Origin: JANMES01 sp038329865
GTDB lineage: Bacteria > Planctomycetota > Phycisphaerae > Tepidisphaerales > Tepidisphaeraceae
Direction: 5' to 3'
Length of the DNA: 64,000 nucleotides
Assembly: GCA_038329865.1 (NCBI GenBank)
Contig: JBBQNK010000002.1
Coordinates: 62,001-126,000, forward strand
Shown here: positions 1-7,949 of the stretch, in pieces
Numbering within the stretch: the first letter of the stretch is position 1
Layout: each line of letters begins with the position of its first letter
The notes under the pieces: generated by a model
Seen by the model: only the letters and a program-made list of their open reading frames with translations
What the model was told of the DNA's origin: nothing
The model's database searches: none
Made by a program: the position numbers and the translations under genes

Positions 1-530
1 AGCACCTGGACCAGCAGGCTGCTCACGAAATAATAGAACAAATCCTCGCGCCACTCCTCGCGAAATAGTGGTTGTTGGTTGTGGGCGAACAGCCGTTCGA
101 TCGGGACGAACAGGAGCCCGGTGAAAACGACGTTAAGGACGAACCAGTCAAGCGCGAAGAAGGCGTTGCTCGCCTGCTCACCGTTGGCGTGAACGCGCGA
201 GCCGCCGAGGATCGTCGCGATGAGAATCAGCGTGATCGCGGTGAAGCCGAGGACTTTGTTCGTTCGCAGAACCAGGCTGACAATCGCAAGAATGAACGCG
301 CCGATCAGCAGGAAATGCAGGCCAACACGGAATAGCGCGTGGTTGTAAAACTCCCGCACCTGAGGCACGGTCAGCCATGCCGGGTATCGGAGGCAAAGCA
401 CGAAGCAAAGGCCCGCGACGGCGCCGAGGAGCGCCGTCACACCGCTGAGCCAACCCGTGCCCACTCGCCGATGCTCGGCCGGCGATTCAAGGTCAGTCCG
501 GATTTTCTCACGGACTTTACTGACGACCAT
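1..530 (-). CDS. Sterol desaturase/fatty acid hydroxylase family membrane protein (N-terminal part)
   Basis: The reading frame starts at ATG 530 on the minus strand, behind an AAGGGG ribosome binding site, and runs off the left edge of the window. About 176 residues are visible. They contain several hydrophobic segments (roughly residues 35-55, 70-95 and 100-120). A stretch follows with the look of the sterol desaturase superfamily: a tryptophan/phenylalanine-rich helix ending in PIERLF, then an acidic REEWREDL segment and FYYF. The His-rich di-iron clusters that would prove the family lie beyond the edge. In this family they hydroxylate or desaturate membrane lipids. The family call is inferred from this N-terminal part only. 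The frame contains no stop. Confidence 0.55.
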   Translation of the reverse strand, partial: MVVSKVREKIRTDLESPAEHRRVGTGWLSGVTALLGAVAGLCFVLCLRYPAWLTVPQVREFYNHALFRVGLHFLLIGAFILAIVSLVLRTNKVLGFTAITLILIATILGGSRVHANGEQASNAFFALDWFVLNVVFTGLLFVPIERLFAHNQQPLFREEWREDLFYYFVSSLLVQV

Positions 531-549
531 GGATTTCCCCTTGTTCGGT

Positions 550-657
550 CCCTCTCCCGGTGGTGAGGCTAGGTGAGGTTTCTGTATTGACCCTGCAGAC
601 CGTTTGACGATTGCAACAGAACCCTCACCCTGCCCTCTCCCGGCACACCGTGAGAGG
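550..657. repeat. Nested palindrome, family A (CCTCTCCCGG...)
   Basis: Two facing half-elements, each with a CCTCTCCCGG core and a GGTGAGG/CCTCACC flank, are separated by about 45 bases. Related copies occur at 49541-49706, 51823-51990 and 61718-61890. This copy is the most diverged. It lies between the divergent-facing ends of threonine synthase and the left-edge gene and contains no convincing gene. Confidence 0.8.
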
Positions 658-661
658 AAGT

Positions 662-1933
662 TTACACCGTCGCCGGTTGTCGCGGGATCGCAGTTTTCAC
701 CGGCGTTTCCATCGCTTCGACCAGCTTGTCGAACTCCGCCAGCTTCGGCTCGATCACCGCCGGCTGAACAAGATCGCCTTGCACGGCTTCAAGCGTCTTC
801 AGCCCGTTGCCGGTGATGGAGATGACGATCAGGTCGTCCTTGGGAATTCGGCCGGACTGAATCAGCTTGATCGCCGCCGCCAGCGTCGTGCCGCCGGCGG
901 GTTCGGTCCAGATGCCTTCGAGTTTCGCGAGCAGTTTGATGGCGTCGATGATCTCGCGATCGGTCGCGCTCTCGCCCCACCCGCCGGATTCTTTCACGAC
1001 TTGATACGCGTAATACCCGTCGGCCGGGTTGCCAATGGCGATGCTCTTGGCGATTGTGTTCGGCTTCTGCGGCACGATGATGTCGCTGCCTTTGTGAATC
1101 GCAGTGACCACCGGATTGCAGCCCGCCGCCTGAGCGGAGTATATCTTCGGGCCGTTGTCTTCGACAAGTCCAAGCTTGATCAGCTCCTGATAACCCTTGT
1201 AGACCTTCGGCAGGATCGTCCCGCCCGCGGTGGGAATGATCGTGTGCTGCGGCAGGCGCCAGCCGAGCTGCTCGGCGATTTCCAGGCCGAAGGTTTTCGC
1301 CCCTTCGGTGTAGTACGGCCGCAGGTTCACGTTCACGATCGCCCAGCCGTATTTGTCGGCGATCTCCGTGCAAAGGCGGTTCACGTCGTCGTAGTTGCCG
1401 CGAATGCGGACCATGGTCGGCCCGAAGATCAGCGAGCCGAGGACTTTGCCCTGCTCAAGATCGTGCGGGATCATCACGAAGCAGCGCAGCCCCGCCATCG
1501 CCGCGTGGGCCGCGACCGAATTGGCGAGGTTGCCGGTGCTTGCGCAACCGACGGTGTCGAATCCGAACTCGATCGCCTTGCTGATCGCGACCGAGACGAC
1601 GCGCTCCTTGTAGCTGTAAGTCGGATAGTTGCAGCTGTCGTCCTTGATCCACAAATTCGAGCAGCCGAGTTCCTTCGCCAGCCGATCAGCGCGCTTGAGC
1701 GGCGTGAACCCGGAGTGAAAACCCGTCTTAGGCTGATCGACCGGCAGAAAATCCTTGTACCGCCAAAGCGATTTCGGGCCTTTCGCGATCGATTCGCGCG
1801 TGACCTTCCCCTTCATCGCCGCATAGTCGTACTCGACTTCATACGGCCCAAAACACGCTTCGCACACATGAACGGGAGAAACCGGAACGCGATGTCCGCA
1901 CTCTTTGCATTTCAGACCAAGAACGTAGCTCAT
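662..1933 (-). CDS. thrC: Threonine synthase (PLP fold II, zinc-ribbon N-terminus)
   Basis: Converts O-phosphohomoserine to threonine in the cytoplasm with pyridoxal phosphate. The 423-residue protein opens with a CxxC...CxxC ribbon (C9, C12, C24, C27), as in threonine synthases of archaeal/chloroflexal type. It then has a fold-type II PLP enzyme. The PLP lysine is in PTYSYKER (about K109), with ASTGN (131-135) and PTAGG as phosphate and cofactor loops. The usual motif is PTGSFKDR, so the lysine loop is a variant. The start at 1933 was chosen over an in-frame ATG at 1996. It directly follows GGAGCAGGT, and the longer frame would run into the terminator hairpin. A SAM-I riboswitch precedes it, so expression should fall when S-adenosylmethionine is plentiful. 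That is unusual for a threonine gene and leaves open a different substrate. Confidence 0.88.
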   Translation of the reverse strand: MSYVLGLKCKECGHRVPVSPVHVCEACFGPYEVEYDYAAMKGKVTRESIAKGPKSLWRYKDFLPVDQPKTGFHSGFTPLKRADRLAKELGCSNLWIKDDSCNYPTYSYKERVVSVAISKAIEFGFDTVGCASTGNLANSVAAHAAMAGLRCFVMIPHDLEQGKVLGSLIFGPTMVRIRGNYDDVNRLCTEIADKYGWAIVNVNLRPYYTEGAKTFGLEIAEQLGWRLPQHTIIPTAGGTILPKVYKGYQELIKLGLVEDNGPKIYSAQAAGCNPVVTAIHKGSDIIVPQKPNTIAKSIAIGNPADGYYAYQVVKESGGWGESATDREIIDAIKLLAKLEGIWTEPAGGTTLAAAIKLIQSGRIPKDDLIVISITGNGLKTLEAVQGDLVQPAVIEPKLAEFDKLVEAMETPVKTAIPRQPATV

Positions 1934-1950
1934 ACCTGCTCCATACCAAC

Positions 1951-1984
1951 AAAAAAGCCTCGTCTTATCTAAATAAGAAGAGGC
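1951..1984 (-). terminator. Rho-independent terminator of the SAM riboswitch
   Basis: On the minus strand a GCCTCTTCTTAT/ATAAGACGAGGC hairpin (1957-1984) is followed by six T residues (1951-1956). The 5' arm (TCTTCTTAT) is complementary to the 3' strand of riboswitch helix P1 (ATAAGAAGA). The two structures are therefore mutually exclusive, which is the expression platform expected of an OFF switch. It lies 18 bases upstream of the thrC start. Confidence 0.9.
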
Positions 1985-2008
1985 CAACACGCGCAAGGGT
2001 GGAGGGTC

Positions 2009-2144
2009 TTCTTATCTGCCCCGGTCAGATTGCAATCTGTAACCCGGGCGGGAGTTAGCACCACTTCTCTCCCCTCGACAAGCTCGGGATAAGACGGTTG
2101 CTGTGGCGTCGCAGGGCCCAACCCTCAGCCACTCTGGATAAGAA
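2009..2144 (-). promoter_or_regulatory. SAM-I (S-box) riboswitch aptamer
   Basis: Read on the minus strand, the element shows all S-box landmarks in order. P1 is formed by TTCTTATCC with the distal GATAAGAA. Then come the AGAG junction and P2 (GTGGC...GCCAC) enclosing TGAGGG...GGGCCC. The invariant AGCAACC, the GTGGTGCTAACTCC of the P3 3' side and a P4 hairpin (CCCGGGT...ACCGGGG) follow. P1 competes with the antiterminator helix, so SAM binding should favour termination. It lies between a consensus promoter and threonine synthase. Confidence 0.93.
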
Positions 2145-2166
2145 CGAACTTAAAATGTCGAGGGCG

Positions 2167-2194
2167 ATTGTAAGCAGGCCGAAACGCGTGTCAA
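2167..2194 (-). promoter_or_regulatory. Sigma-70 type promoter for the riboswitch-thrC transcript
   Basis: The minus strand carries TTGACA (2189-2194), a 16-base spacer and TACAAT (2167-2172). This places transcription start near 2160, about 15 bases before the riboswitch P1 helix. The match to consensus is unusually good for this window. Confidence 0.8.
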
Positions 2195-2195
2195 T

Positions 2196-2570
2196 TTATT
2201 TATGATCCGTCGTCGCGGGATCGATTCGGCGTAGCACTTCAGGGAAAAACGCCACGCAACGAGCCAGTTCCCGTTCGAGTTTTGACAGTAATTGTTCAAT
2301 CGTGTCGGTCGAACCCTGGCGGGCCGATTCTTCGAATTCCCCACAGGCGTGGCTCAGCGGCACGGCTCCCAGATTGGCGGCGGATCCCTTCATGGCGTGG
2401 GCGAACTGCTGCATCCGCTCGCGATCGCCAACCTTCACGCCGGCCTGCAATTGCGCTAGATGCGACTTCGCCTGCTCGTGAAACACGCCAAGGATTTCGC
2501 GAACGAAAGTCCCATCGCCCATACACCGGGCGAGCAGGTCGGCAGTGTCGATCGGTACATCCGCTTCCAT
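2196..2570 (-). CDS. Histidine phosphotransfer (HPt) domain protein
   Basis: A stand-alone HPt protein of 124 residues. It would carry a phosphoryl group between a hybrid histidine kinase and a response regulator in the cytoplasm. The signature HAMKGSAANLGA is present, placing the phospho-accepting histidine at about H58, and the rest is predicted helical with a C-terminal ERELARCVAFF helix. The start at ATG 2570 follows AAGGTAACACA. An upstream in-frame start at 2648 has no good ribosome binding site. No kinase or response regulator is encoded nearby, so its partners are elsewhere. The thrC promoter lies just after its stop. Confidence 0.85.
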   Translation of the reverse strand: MEADVPIDTADLLARCMGDGTFVREILGVFHEQAKSHLAQLQAGVKVGDRERMQQFAHAMKGSAANLGAVPLSHACGEFEESARQGSTDTIEQLLSKLERELARCVAFFPEVLRRIDPATTDHK

Positions 2571-2818
2571 TGTGTTACCTTCGAATCTGTTTTTCTCAAA
2601 AAATGTCACGGTTATCGGTCGGCCCACTGCGAAAAACCTGCTGCACACTGCTTGCCAGCCGCTATAGTCTGCTTATCTTTACATTTTACGGATACTGAGC
2701 CGCCGATACACTTCAGGTGACTCTTTGAAGAGCCGATTCACATGATAGCAGTCGCTGATTTCGCAGGGGCGTGCAGCGGTCTCATAAATTTGTAGCCATT
2801 TTGATCGTGGATTCGTTC

Positions 2819-3793
2819 ATGGATCGTCCCAAAGTCAGCATCGGGGTTCCCGTTTACAACGGACAGCGCTATCTGGAATACGCGCTGCGCTCGCTGCTGG
2901 CCCAGACGTACTCGGACTTTGAGCTGATTATCTGCGACAACGCTTCGACCGACCAGACCGCCAAAATCTGCCAGGACTTTGCCTCGACCGACCCGCGCGT
3001 GAAGTATCACCGGAACGAAAAGAACATCGGCGCCAACCCCAACTTCAACCGCGTTCTGGAGCTGGCCGGCGGCGAGTACTTCCGCTGGGCGGCTTACGAC
3101 GACATCTGCCAGCCGACCTATCTCCAGCGGTGCGTCGAGGCGCTGAATGCTGATCCTGAAGCGTCGCTGGCGCACACGCGGACGGCGATCATCGACGACA
3201 CCGGTCGGCGAATCGATACCGACCCGACCACCCTGGCGATCAACGGCCTGACGGTCGAAGACGTGCAGGACCCACCCCGCCGGCTTAGCTCAAACTGCCA
3301 CGTCGCCCGGTACAACGACATCCTCATCCGGACCAAATGGTGTTTCGAAATTTTCGGGCTTTTCCGAACCGAGACCGTTCGCCTGACCGGCGGCATGGGG
3401 GATTTTTACGGCACGGACAAGGTACTGCTGTCTACCGTTGCGTTACAGGGCAAATTTATCGAAATCAACGAGGAGTTATTCCTCCGCCGACACCACGCCG
3501 GGCAATCGAGCCAGATCAAAACCGCCTCACAGCGGGCGATCTGGTCGGGCGCGACCAAGCCGGGCGGGTTTCTCGATTCCCAGCGAAAATGCGTGGCCGG
3601 CTACCGGCGGGCGATCCGCCTGGCGCCGATCGGCATGACGCAAAAGCTCGCATGCTACGGCGTACTCACTCGCTATGCGCTGCAAGTCAGAAAATGGGCA
3701 AAACTGTTCGGCCTGTCACAACGACATCGTCTGGAAACCCCGGAGAAAAGTCCGGCACTGGCCAGCGCCGGGGCTGAACGCGTTGTCCATTGA
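2819..3793 (+). CDS. Glycosyltransferase family 2
   Basis: Inverting GT-A glycosyltransferase of 324 residues that transfers a sugar from a nucleotide sugar, probably during exopolysaccharide assembly. The N-terminus shows the family pattern VSIGVPVYNG, then SLLAQTYSDFELIICDNAS with the nucleotide-binding D, and AAYDDI as the DxD-like metal site near residue 100. There is no membrane helix, so it acts at the inner face of the membrane or in the cytosol. ATG 2819 begins exactly at the conserved beta strand. A GTG at 2771 with AGGGG upstream is an alternative. It heads a plus-strand run of sugar genes, with 16 bases to the next gene. Confidence 0.85.
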   Translation: MDRPKVSIGVPVYNGQRYLEYALRSLLAQTYSDFELIICDNASTDQTAKICQDFASTDPRVKYHRNEKNIGANPNFNRVLELAGGEYFRWAAYDDICQPTYLQRCVEALNADPEASLAHTRTAIIDDTGRRIDTDPTTLAINGLTVEDVQDPPRRLSSNCHVARYNDILIRTKWCFEIFGLFRTETVRLTGGMGDFYGTDKVLLSTVALQGKFIEINEELFLRRHHAGQSSQIKTASQRAIWSGATKPGGFLDSQRKCVAGYRRAIRLAPIGMTQKLACYGVLTRYALQVRKWAKLFGLSQRHRLETPEKSPALASAGAERVVH

Positions 3794-3809
3794 ACTCAGG
3801 ATGTAATGC

Positions 3810-5099
3810 ATGACCACTGCCATGGCTGAAAAACCTTCCACTGCAACTGCTCCGACCCCTGCCGCGAATCAACCGACCTGCCGCTTCTGCGCCACGCCGC
3901 TGCGAACGACGTTCGTCGATCTCGGCACATCGCCGTTGTGTCAGCGGCACGTGACGCCGGAGCGATTCAATCACGCCGAGAGCTTCTACCCGCTGCACGT
4001 TTACGTGTGCGAGAAGTGCCATCTGGTTCAGCTGCCGGAGTATTGCGCGCGCGAAGAAATCTTCGACGCCGAGTACGGCTACTTCAGCAGCTTCAGCGAC
4101 ACAATGCTGAAGCACGCCGAGGCGTACGTGAAAATGATGATGCCGCGGTTCGGCCTAGGTACGAAAAGCAAAGTCGTCGAACTGGCGAGCAATGACGGTT
4201 ATCTCTTGCAATATTTCGTAAAGGCCGGCGTGCCGGTGCTCGGCATCGACCCCACCGCCAACACTGCCGCCGCTGCAGAGAAGAAAGGCGTGCGAACGCT
4301 CGTTCAATTCTTCGGCGTGCAGACCGCCAAGTCCGTTCTCAAATCCGAAGGCCCTGCAAACCTCATCCTCGGAAACAACGTGCTCGCCCACGTCCCCGAC
4401 ATCAACGATTTCGTCGGCGGGATGAAAGTGCTCCTCGCCCCGGGCGGCGTAGTGACGATGGAATTCCCGCAACTGCTCCACCTGATCGAACAGAAGTACT
4501 GGGACACGATCTATCACGAGCACTTCAGCTACCTGAGTTTCACTACGGTCGAAAAGATTTTCGCCGCGCAAGGCCTTACGCTGTTTGACGTCGACGACAT
4601 CAGCACGCATGGAGGCAGCATCCGCATTTACGCCAGGCACGCCGATGACGCGACCAAGCCGATCGACGCTCGCGTTGCCGCGATGAAGGCCAAGGAAAAA
4701 GCCGCCGGGCATTTTGATCTGAGCTACTACACCAACTTCGGCGAGATGGTGAAGGAATCGAAGCGATCGATCGTCGAGTTCCTCATCGAAGCGAAGCGGG
4801 CCGGTAAATCGGTTGCATGCTACGGCGCGCCGGGCAAAGGGAACACGCTGCTCAACTACTGCGGAATTCGAACCGATTTCGTCGACTATACAGTCGATCG
4901 AAGTCCGCATAAGCAGGGCAACTTTCTGCCCGGCACGCGGATTCCGATCCACTCGCCGGACAAAATCCGCGAGACCAAGCCGGACTATCTGCTGCTGCTG
5001 CCGTGGAATCTCAAGGACGAGATCATGAAACAGATGGCCGACATCCGAGCCTGGGGCGGGAAGTTTGTCGTGCCGATTCCGGATGTGAAGGTGTATTAG
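3810..5099 (+). CDS. Sugar C-methyltransferase family protein (zinc-binding N-domain, class I MTase, C-methyltransferase C-domain)
   Basis: Predicted SAM-dependent methyltransferase of the NDP-hexose C-methyltransferase type, 429 residues. The N-terminal zinc domain has CRFC (about 25-28) and CEKCH (about 68-72). The Rossmann core has VVELASNDGYLLQYF and GIDPTANTA. The C-terminal domain contains ACYGAPGKGNTLLNYC, a hallmark of the C-methyltransferase C-terminal domain. Such enzymes make branched deoxysugars of O-antigens and antibiotics. It sits between a GT2 and an SDR sugar enzyme in the same direction, which supports a role in making a methyl-branched sugar for the surface polysaccharide. 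A second gene of the same design lies at 11661-12836. The exact sugar substrate cannot be read from sequence. Confidence 0.82.
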   Translation: MTTAMAEKPSTATAPTPAANQPTCRFCATPLRTTFVDLGTSPLCQRHVTPERFNHAESFYPLHVYVCEKCHLVQLPEYCAREEIFDAEYGYFSSFSDTMLKHAEAYVKMMMPRFGLGTKSKVVELASNDGYLLQYFVKAGVPVLGIDPTANTAAAAEKKGVRTLVQFFGVQTAKSVLKSEGPANLILGNNVLAHVPDINDFVGGMKVLLAPGGVVTMEFPQLLHLIEQKYWDTIYHEHFSYLSFTTVEKIFAAQGLTLFDVDDISTHGGSIRIYARHADDATKPIDARVAAMKAKEKAAGHFDLSYYTNFGEMVKESKRSIVEFLIEAKRAGKSVACYGAPGKGNTLLNYCGIRTDFVDYTVDRSPHKQGNFLPGTRIPIHSPDKIRETKPDYLLLLPWNLKDEIMKQMADIRAWGGKFVVPIPDVKVY

Positions 5100-5103
5100 G
5101 TGC

Positions 5104-5173
5104 GTGGTGATTGGTGATTGGTCCGTGACGAAGAGAATTCCTCTTTTGTCGCGCAACAATCAACAATCACCAC
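5104..5173. repeat. Inverted repeat GTGGTGATT...AATCACCAC
   Basis: Imperfect arms built of a repeated GATTGGT motif (left) and CAATCAACAATCACCAC (right) flank about 30 bases between the methyltransferase and the SDR gene. It has the same architecture as the other intergenic palindromes but an unrelated sequence. Confidence 0.65.
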
Positions 5174-5197
5174 TTCTAAAGATTTACGGAAACCCGA

Positions 5198-6295
5198 ATG
5201 ACCGCCACTGAAGTTGTACAAAACGATCTCGACTACATCTGCCTGACGAACAAACTCGAGTTCGCCAAGATGAGCGGCAAGCGCCTGCTCGTCACCGGCG
5301 GCGCGGGGTTTCTCGGCTACTACCTCGTGCAGTCGATCACGCACTGGAACGAAAACTACTCGCCCGACAAGCAGGTTGATCTCACCGTCTGGGACAACTT
5401 CTCCCGCGGCGTGCCGGCGTGGCTGACGGCGCTGCAGGAAACGAAAAAGCTCAAGCTCGCCAAGCGCGATCTCCGCGATCCGCTGCCGGCCGACATGGGC
5501 GACATCGCCTACATCGTGCACGCCGCGAGCATCGCGAGCCCCACGATCTACCGCCAGGACCCGATCGGCACGATGGACGCCAACATCACCGGCCTGCGCA
5601 GCCTGCTCGATTACTCGCTCAAACAGAAACAAGCCGGCAAGCCGATCGAAGGATTCCTCTTCTTCAGCAGCAGCGAAATCTACGGCGACCCCGACCCGGC
5701 GTTCATCCCCACGCCCGAAGACTACCGCGGCAACGTCAGCTGCACCGGCCCGCGCGCGTGCTACGACGAAGCCAAACGCTACGGCGAAACGCTCTGCGTC
5801 AACTTCGCCCGCCAACACGGAATCCCCGTGAAATGCGCCCGCCCGTTCAACAACTACGGCCCTGGCCTGAAGATCACCGACGGCCGAGTGCTGCCGGACT
5901 TCTGTCGCAATGTGCTGGCCGGCGAAGACATCGTCATGCTCTCCGACGGGCTCGCGAAGCGAACCTTCTGCTACGACGCCGACAGCATCATGGGCTACTA
6001 CCGCGTGCTGGTGAACGGCCGGCCCGGCGAGGCGTACAACATCGGCGTAGAGACGCCGGAGATCTCGATGCGCGAGTTGGCCGATCGAGTCGTCGCACTC
6101 GCGAAAGATCTCGTCGGCTACAAAGGGAAAGTCGTGCTGAAGACGTCGGCCGACCCGGACTATCTCGTCGACAACCCCAGCCGCCGCTGCCCGATCATCA
6201 CCAAGGCCCGCGAGCAGATCGGCTACAACCCGTCGATCTCGCTCGAAGAAGGGTTGCGTCGCTCGCTGTTGTGGTATCGCGACAATCAGAGCTAG
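5198..6295 (+). CDS. NAD-dependent epimerase/dehydratase family protein, UDP-glucuronate decarboxylase-like
   Basis: Extended short-chain dehydrogenase of 365 residues. It has TGGAGFLGYYL as the NAD-binding Rossmann loop near residue 32, SSSEIYGDP, and the catalytic YDEAKRYGE (YxxxK). The stretch GNVSCTGPRACYDEAKR followed by ARPFNNYGPG resembles UDP-glucuronate/UDP-xylose synthases more than 4-epimerases. With a UDP-glucose dehydrogenase right after it, a route UDP-glucose to UDP-glucuronate to UDP-xylose is plausible. dTDP-glucose 4,6-dehydratase-like activity remains possible. There is a 25-residue N-terminal extension before the Rossmann strand. The ATG follows GGAAACCCGA. Confidence 0.78.
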   Translation: MTATEVVQNDLDYICLTNKLEFAKMSGKRLLVTGGAGFLGYYLVQSITHWNENYSPDKQVDLTVWDNFSRGVPAWLTALQETKKLKLAKRDLRDPLPADMGDIAYIVHAASIASPTIYRQDPIGTMDANITGLRSLLDYSLKQKQAGKPIEGFLFFSSSEIYGDPDPAFIPTPEDYRGNVSCTGPRACYDEAKRYGETLCVNFARQHGIPVKCARPFNNYGPGLKITDGRVLPDFCRNVLAGEDIVMLSDGLAKRTFCYDADSIMGYYRVLVNGRPGEAYNIGVETPEISMRELADRVVALAKDLVGYKGKVVLKTSADPDYLVDNPSRRCPIITKAREQIGYNPSISLEEGLRRSLLWYRDNQS

Positions 6296-6297
6296 TT

Positions 6298-6351
6298 GTA
6301 GGGCACGCTATTGCGTGCCGAAACGTAACGGCACGCAATGGCGTGCCCTGC
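6298..6351. repeat. Nested palindrome GTAGGGCACGC...
   Basis: The two arms GGGCACGCTATTGCGTGCC and GGCACGCAATGGCGTGCCC are each self-complementary and also pair with each other. They flank about 8 bases. It lies just before the UDP-glucose dehydrogenase start, and an upstream in-frame ATG (6315) falls inside it. Confidence 0.85.
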
Positions 6352-6362
6352 TGGAGAATGGC

Positions 6363-7700
6363 TTGAAGGTTTCGATCATCGGTTGCGGCTACGTAGGACT
6401 CGTCACCGGCGTTTGTCTTGCGGACAAGGGGCACCACGTCGTCTGCGTCGATATCGATGCGGGCAAAGTCGACCGCATCAACCACGCCATCGCTCCCATC
6501 CACGAGATCGGCCTCCCGGAACTGCTGACGAAAAATATCGGTAAAAACTTTTCCGCGACGACTGATTTCGACTCGGCCGTGCGAAACAGCGAGATCACGC
6601 TCATCGCCGTCGGTACTCCGTTCGATGGGAAAGAGATCGACCTGACCTTCGTGAAAAAAACCGCCGAGCAGATCGGCCTGGTGCTGAAAACCAAGAACGC
6701 CTACCACGTCGTCGTCGTGAAGAGCACCTGCGTGCCCGGCACGACCGACGAAGTCGTCGGCCCGATCGTCGCGGCCGCCAGCGGAAAAATTCTCGGCGAA
6801 GATTTCGGCCTAGGCATGAACCCGGAATTCCTCTCCGAAGGCGAGGCCATCCGCGATTTCACGAATCCCGACCGCATCGTCCTCGGCGGAGTCGACGATC
6901 GCACCATCAAGCAGATGGCCAAGCTCTACACCGCCTTTGAAGGCGTGCCGGTGCTCAAGACCAACAACAAAACCGCGGAGATGATCAAGTACACCAGCAA
7001 CGCGATGCTGGCCACCTGCATCAGCTTCGCGAACGAAATCGGCAACCTCTGCACGGCAGTCGGCGGAGTCGATGCGCTCGACGTGATGCGGGCCAACCAC
7101 ATCAACTACTACCTCAGCAAGCGTCTTCCGGACGGGACGATGTTCAAAGCCCCGCTGGCCAGTTTCTTCGAAGCCGGCTGCGGGTTCGGCGGTTCATGCC
7201 TGCCGAAAGATGTGAAGGCCCTCATCGCCCACGGCGAAAAGTTCGACCAGCCGATGCCCGTGCTGCACGCCGTCATCGACACCAACCGCAAACAGCCCGG
7301 CCAGATGCTGGCGCTGCTTCGCAAGGCCGTGCCGGATTTAAGCGGCAAGCCGGTGGCGGTGCTCGGCCTGGCGTTCAAGCCCGATACCGACGACCTCCGC
7401 GAATCGCCGGCGTTTCCGATCATCGAACTGCTCCTTCGCGAAGGGGCGAACGTTAAAGCGTACGATCCGCAAGGCAACGAAGGCGCGAAAAAGCAATTGG
7501 CTGAGAAGCCCGTGACGATCGTCGATTCAATGAAGGATTGCGTTGAAGGCGCGGTAGCCGTCGTGATCGTGACCCGATGGGCGGAGTTCAAAAAGCTACC
7601 CGCCCTGCTGAGAAAGACCAACCCGTCGGCGGTCATCATCGACGGAAGGCGGATGCTCGAAAAGGATTCGTTCCCGAATTATTCGGGAATCGGTTTGTGA
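6363..7700 (+). CDS. UDP-glucose 6-dehydrogenase
   Basis: Oxidises UDP-glucose twice with NAD to UDP-glucuronate in the cytoplasm, supplying acidic sugars for the polysaccharide. The protein has 445 residues. It starts with KVSIIGCGYVGLVTG (NAD-binding Rossmann) and has the catalytic cysteine in CGFGGSCLPKDV (about residue 278). A C-terminal UDP-binding domain includes GLAFKPDTDDLRESPA. The start was placed at TTG 6363, six bases after GGAGA, because the protein then opens exactly at the beta strand. The ATG at 6315 would translate the preceding palindrome. Substrate could also be UDP-ManNAc or UDP-GlcNAc, which related enzymes use, but the motifs fit UDP-glucose best. Confidence 0.88.
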   Translation: MKVSIIGCGYVGLVTGVCLADKGHHVVCVDIDAGKVDRINHAIAPIHEIGLPELLTKNIGKNFSATTDFDSAVRNSEITLIAVGTPFDGKEIDLTFVKKTAEQIGLVLKTKNAYHVVVVKSTCVPGTTDEVVGPIVAAASGKILGEDFGLGMNPEFLSEGEAIRDFTNPDRIVLGGVDDRTIKQMAKLYTAFEGVPVLKTNNKTAEMIKYTSNAMLATCISFANEIGNLCTAVGGVDALDVMRANHINYYLSKRLPDGTMFKAPLASFFEAGCGFGGSCLPKDVKALIAHGEKFDQPMPVLHAVIDTNRKQPGQMLALLRKAVPDLSGKPVAVLGLAFKPDTDDLRESPAFPIIELLLREGANVKAYDPQGNEGAKKQLAEKPVTIVDSMKDCVEGAVAVVIVTRWAEFKKLPALLRKTNPSAVIIDGRRMLEKDSFPNYSGIGL

Positions 7701-7709
7701 AATTGAATA

Positions 7710-7919
7710 ATGCCCGGCAACTGGCTCGATTATTTTCGGCCACGCAAAGATCGCCAGCCGTTATGGCGTAGAGCTGAAGTATTTTTCAGGACGGGCGGCG
7801 AGCAAGAACGGCCGGTATGGTTTCGGATTCAAGTTGCCATGCTTTGCGTCGGACTTTTGGTGTTTGTGGGCTGGATGTTGGCCGTAGTTGTGATGGCCTG
7901 TCTCGGTGAGTTGCACTGA
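7710..7919 (+). CDS. Small single-span membrane protein, unknown function
   Basis: Sixty-nine residues: a basic, tryptophan-rich N-terminal half (RPRKDRQPLWRR) and one strong hydrophobic helix (about residues 41-63). It starts ten bases after the UDP-glucose dehydrogenase stop and precedes the nucleotidyltransferase by 30 bases in the same direction. Co-transcription is likely. No recognisable family. It could be an anchor or a regulator of the polysaccharide machinery, but nothing in the sequence proves it is translated. Confidence 0.45.
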   Translation: MPGNWLDYFRPRKDRQPLWRRAEVFFRTGGEQERPVWFRIQVAMLCVGLLVFVGWMLAVVVMACLGELH

Positions 7920-7949
7920 GCGGTCGATAGATGATCGAAAGGTTGAACC

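Noticed and set aside
611..1972. Long plus-strand ORF of 453 codons opposite thrC
   Set aside because: It mirrors thrC, is Arg/His/Asp-rich with no motif, and runs across the riboswitch terminator. It is a high-GC antisense shadow.
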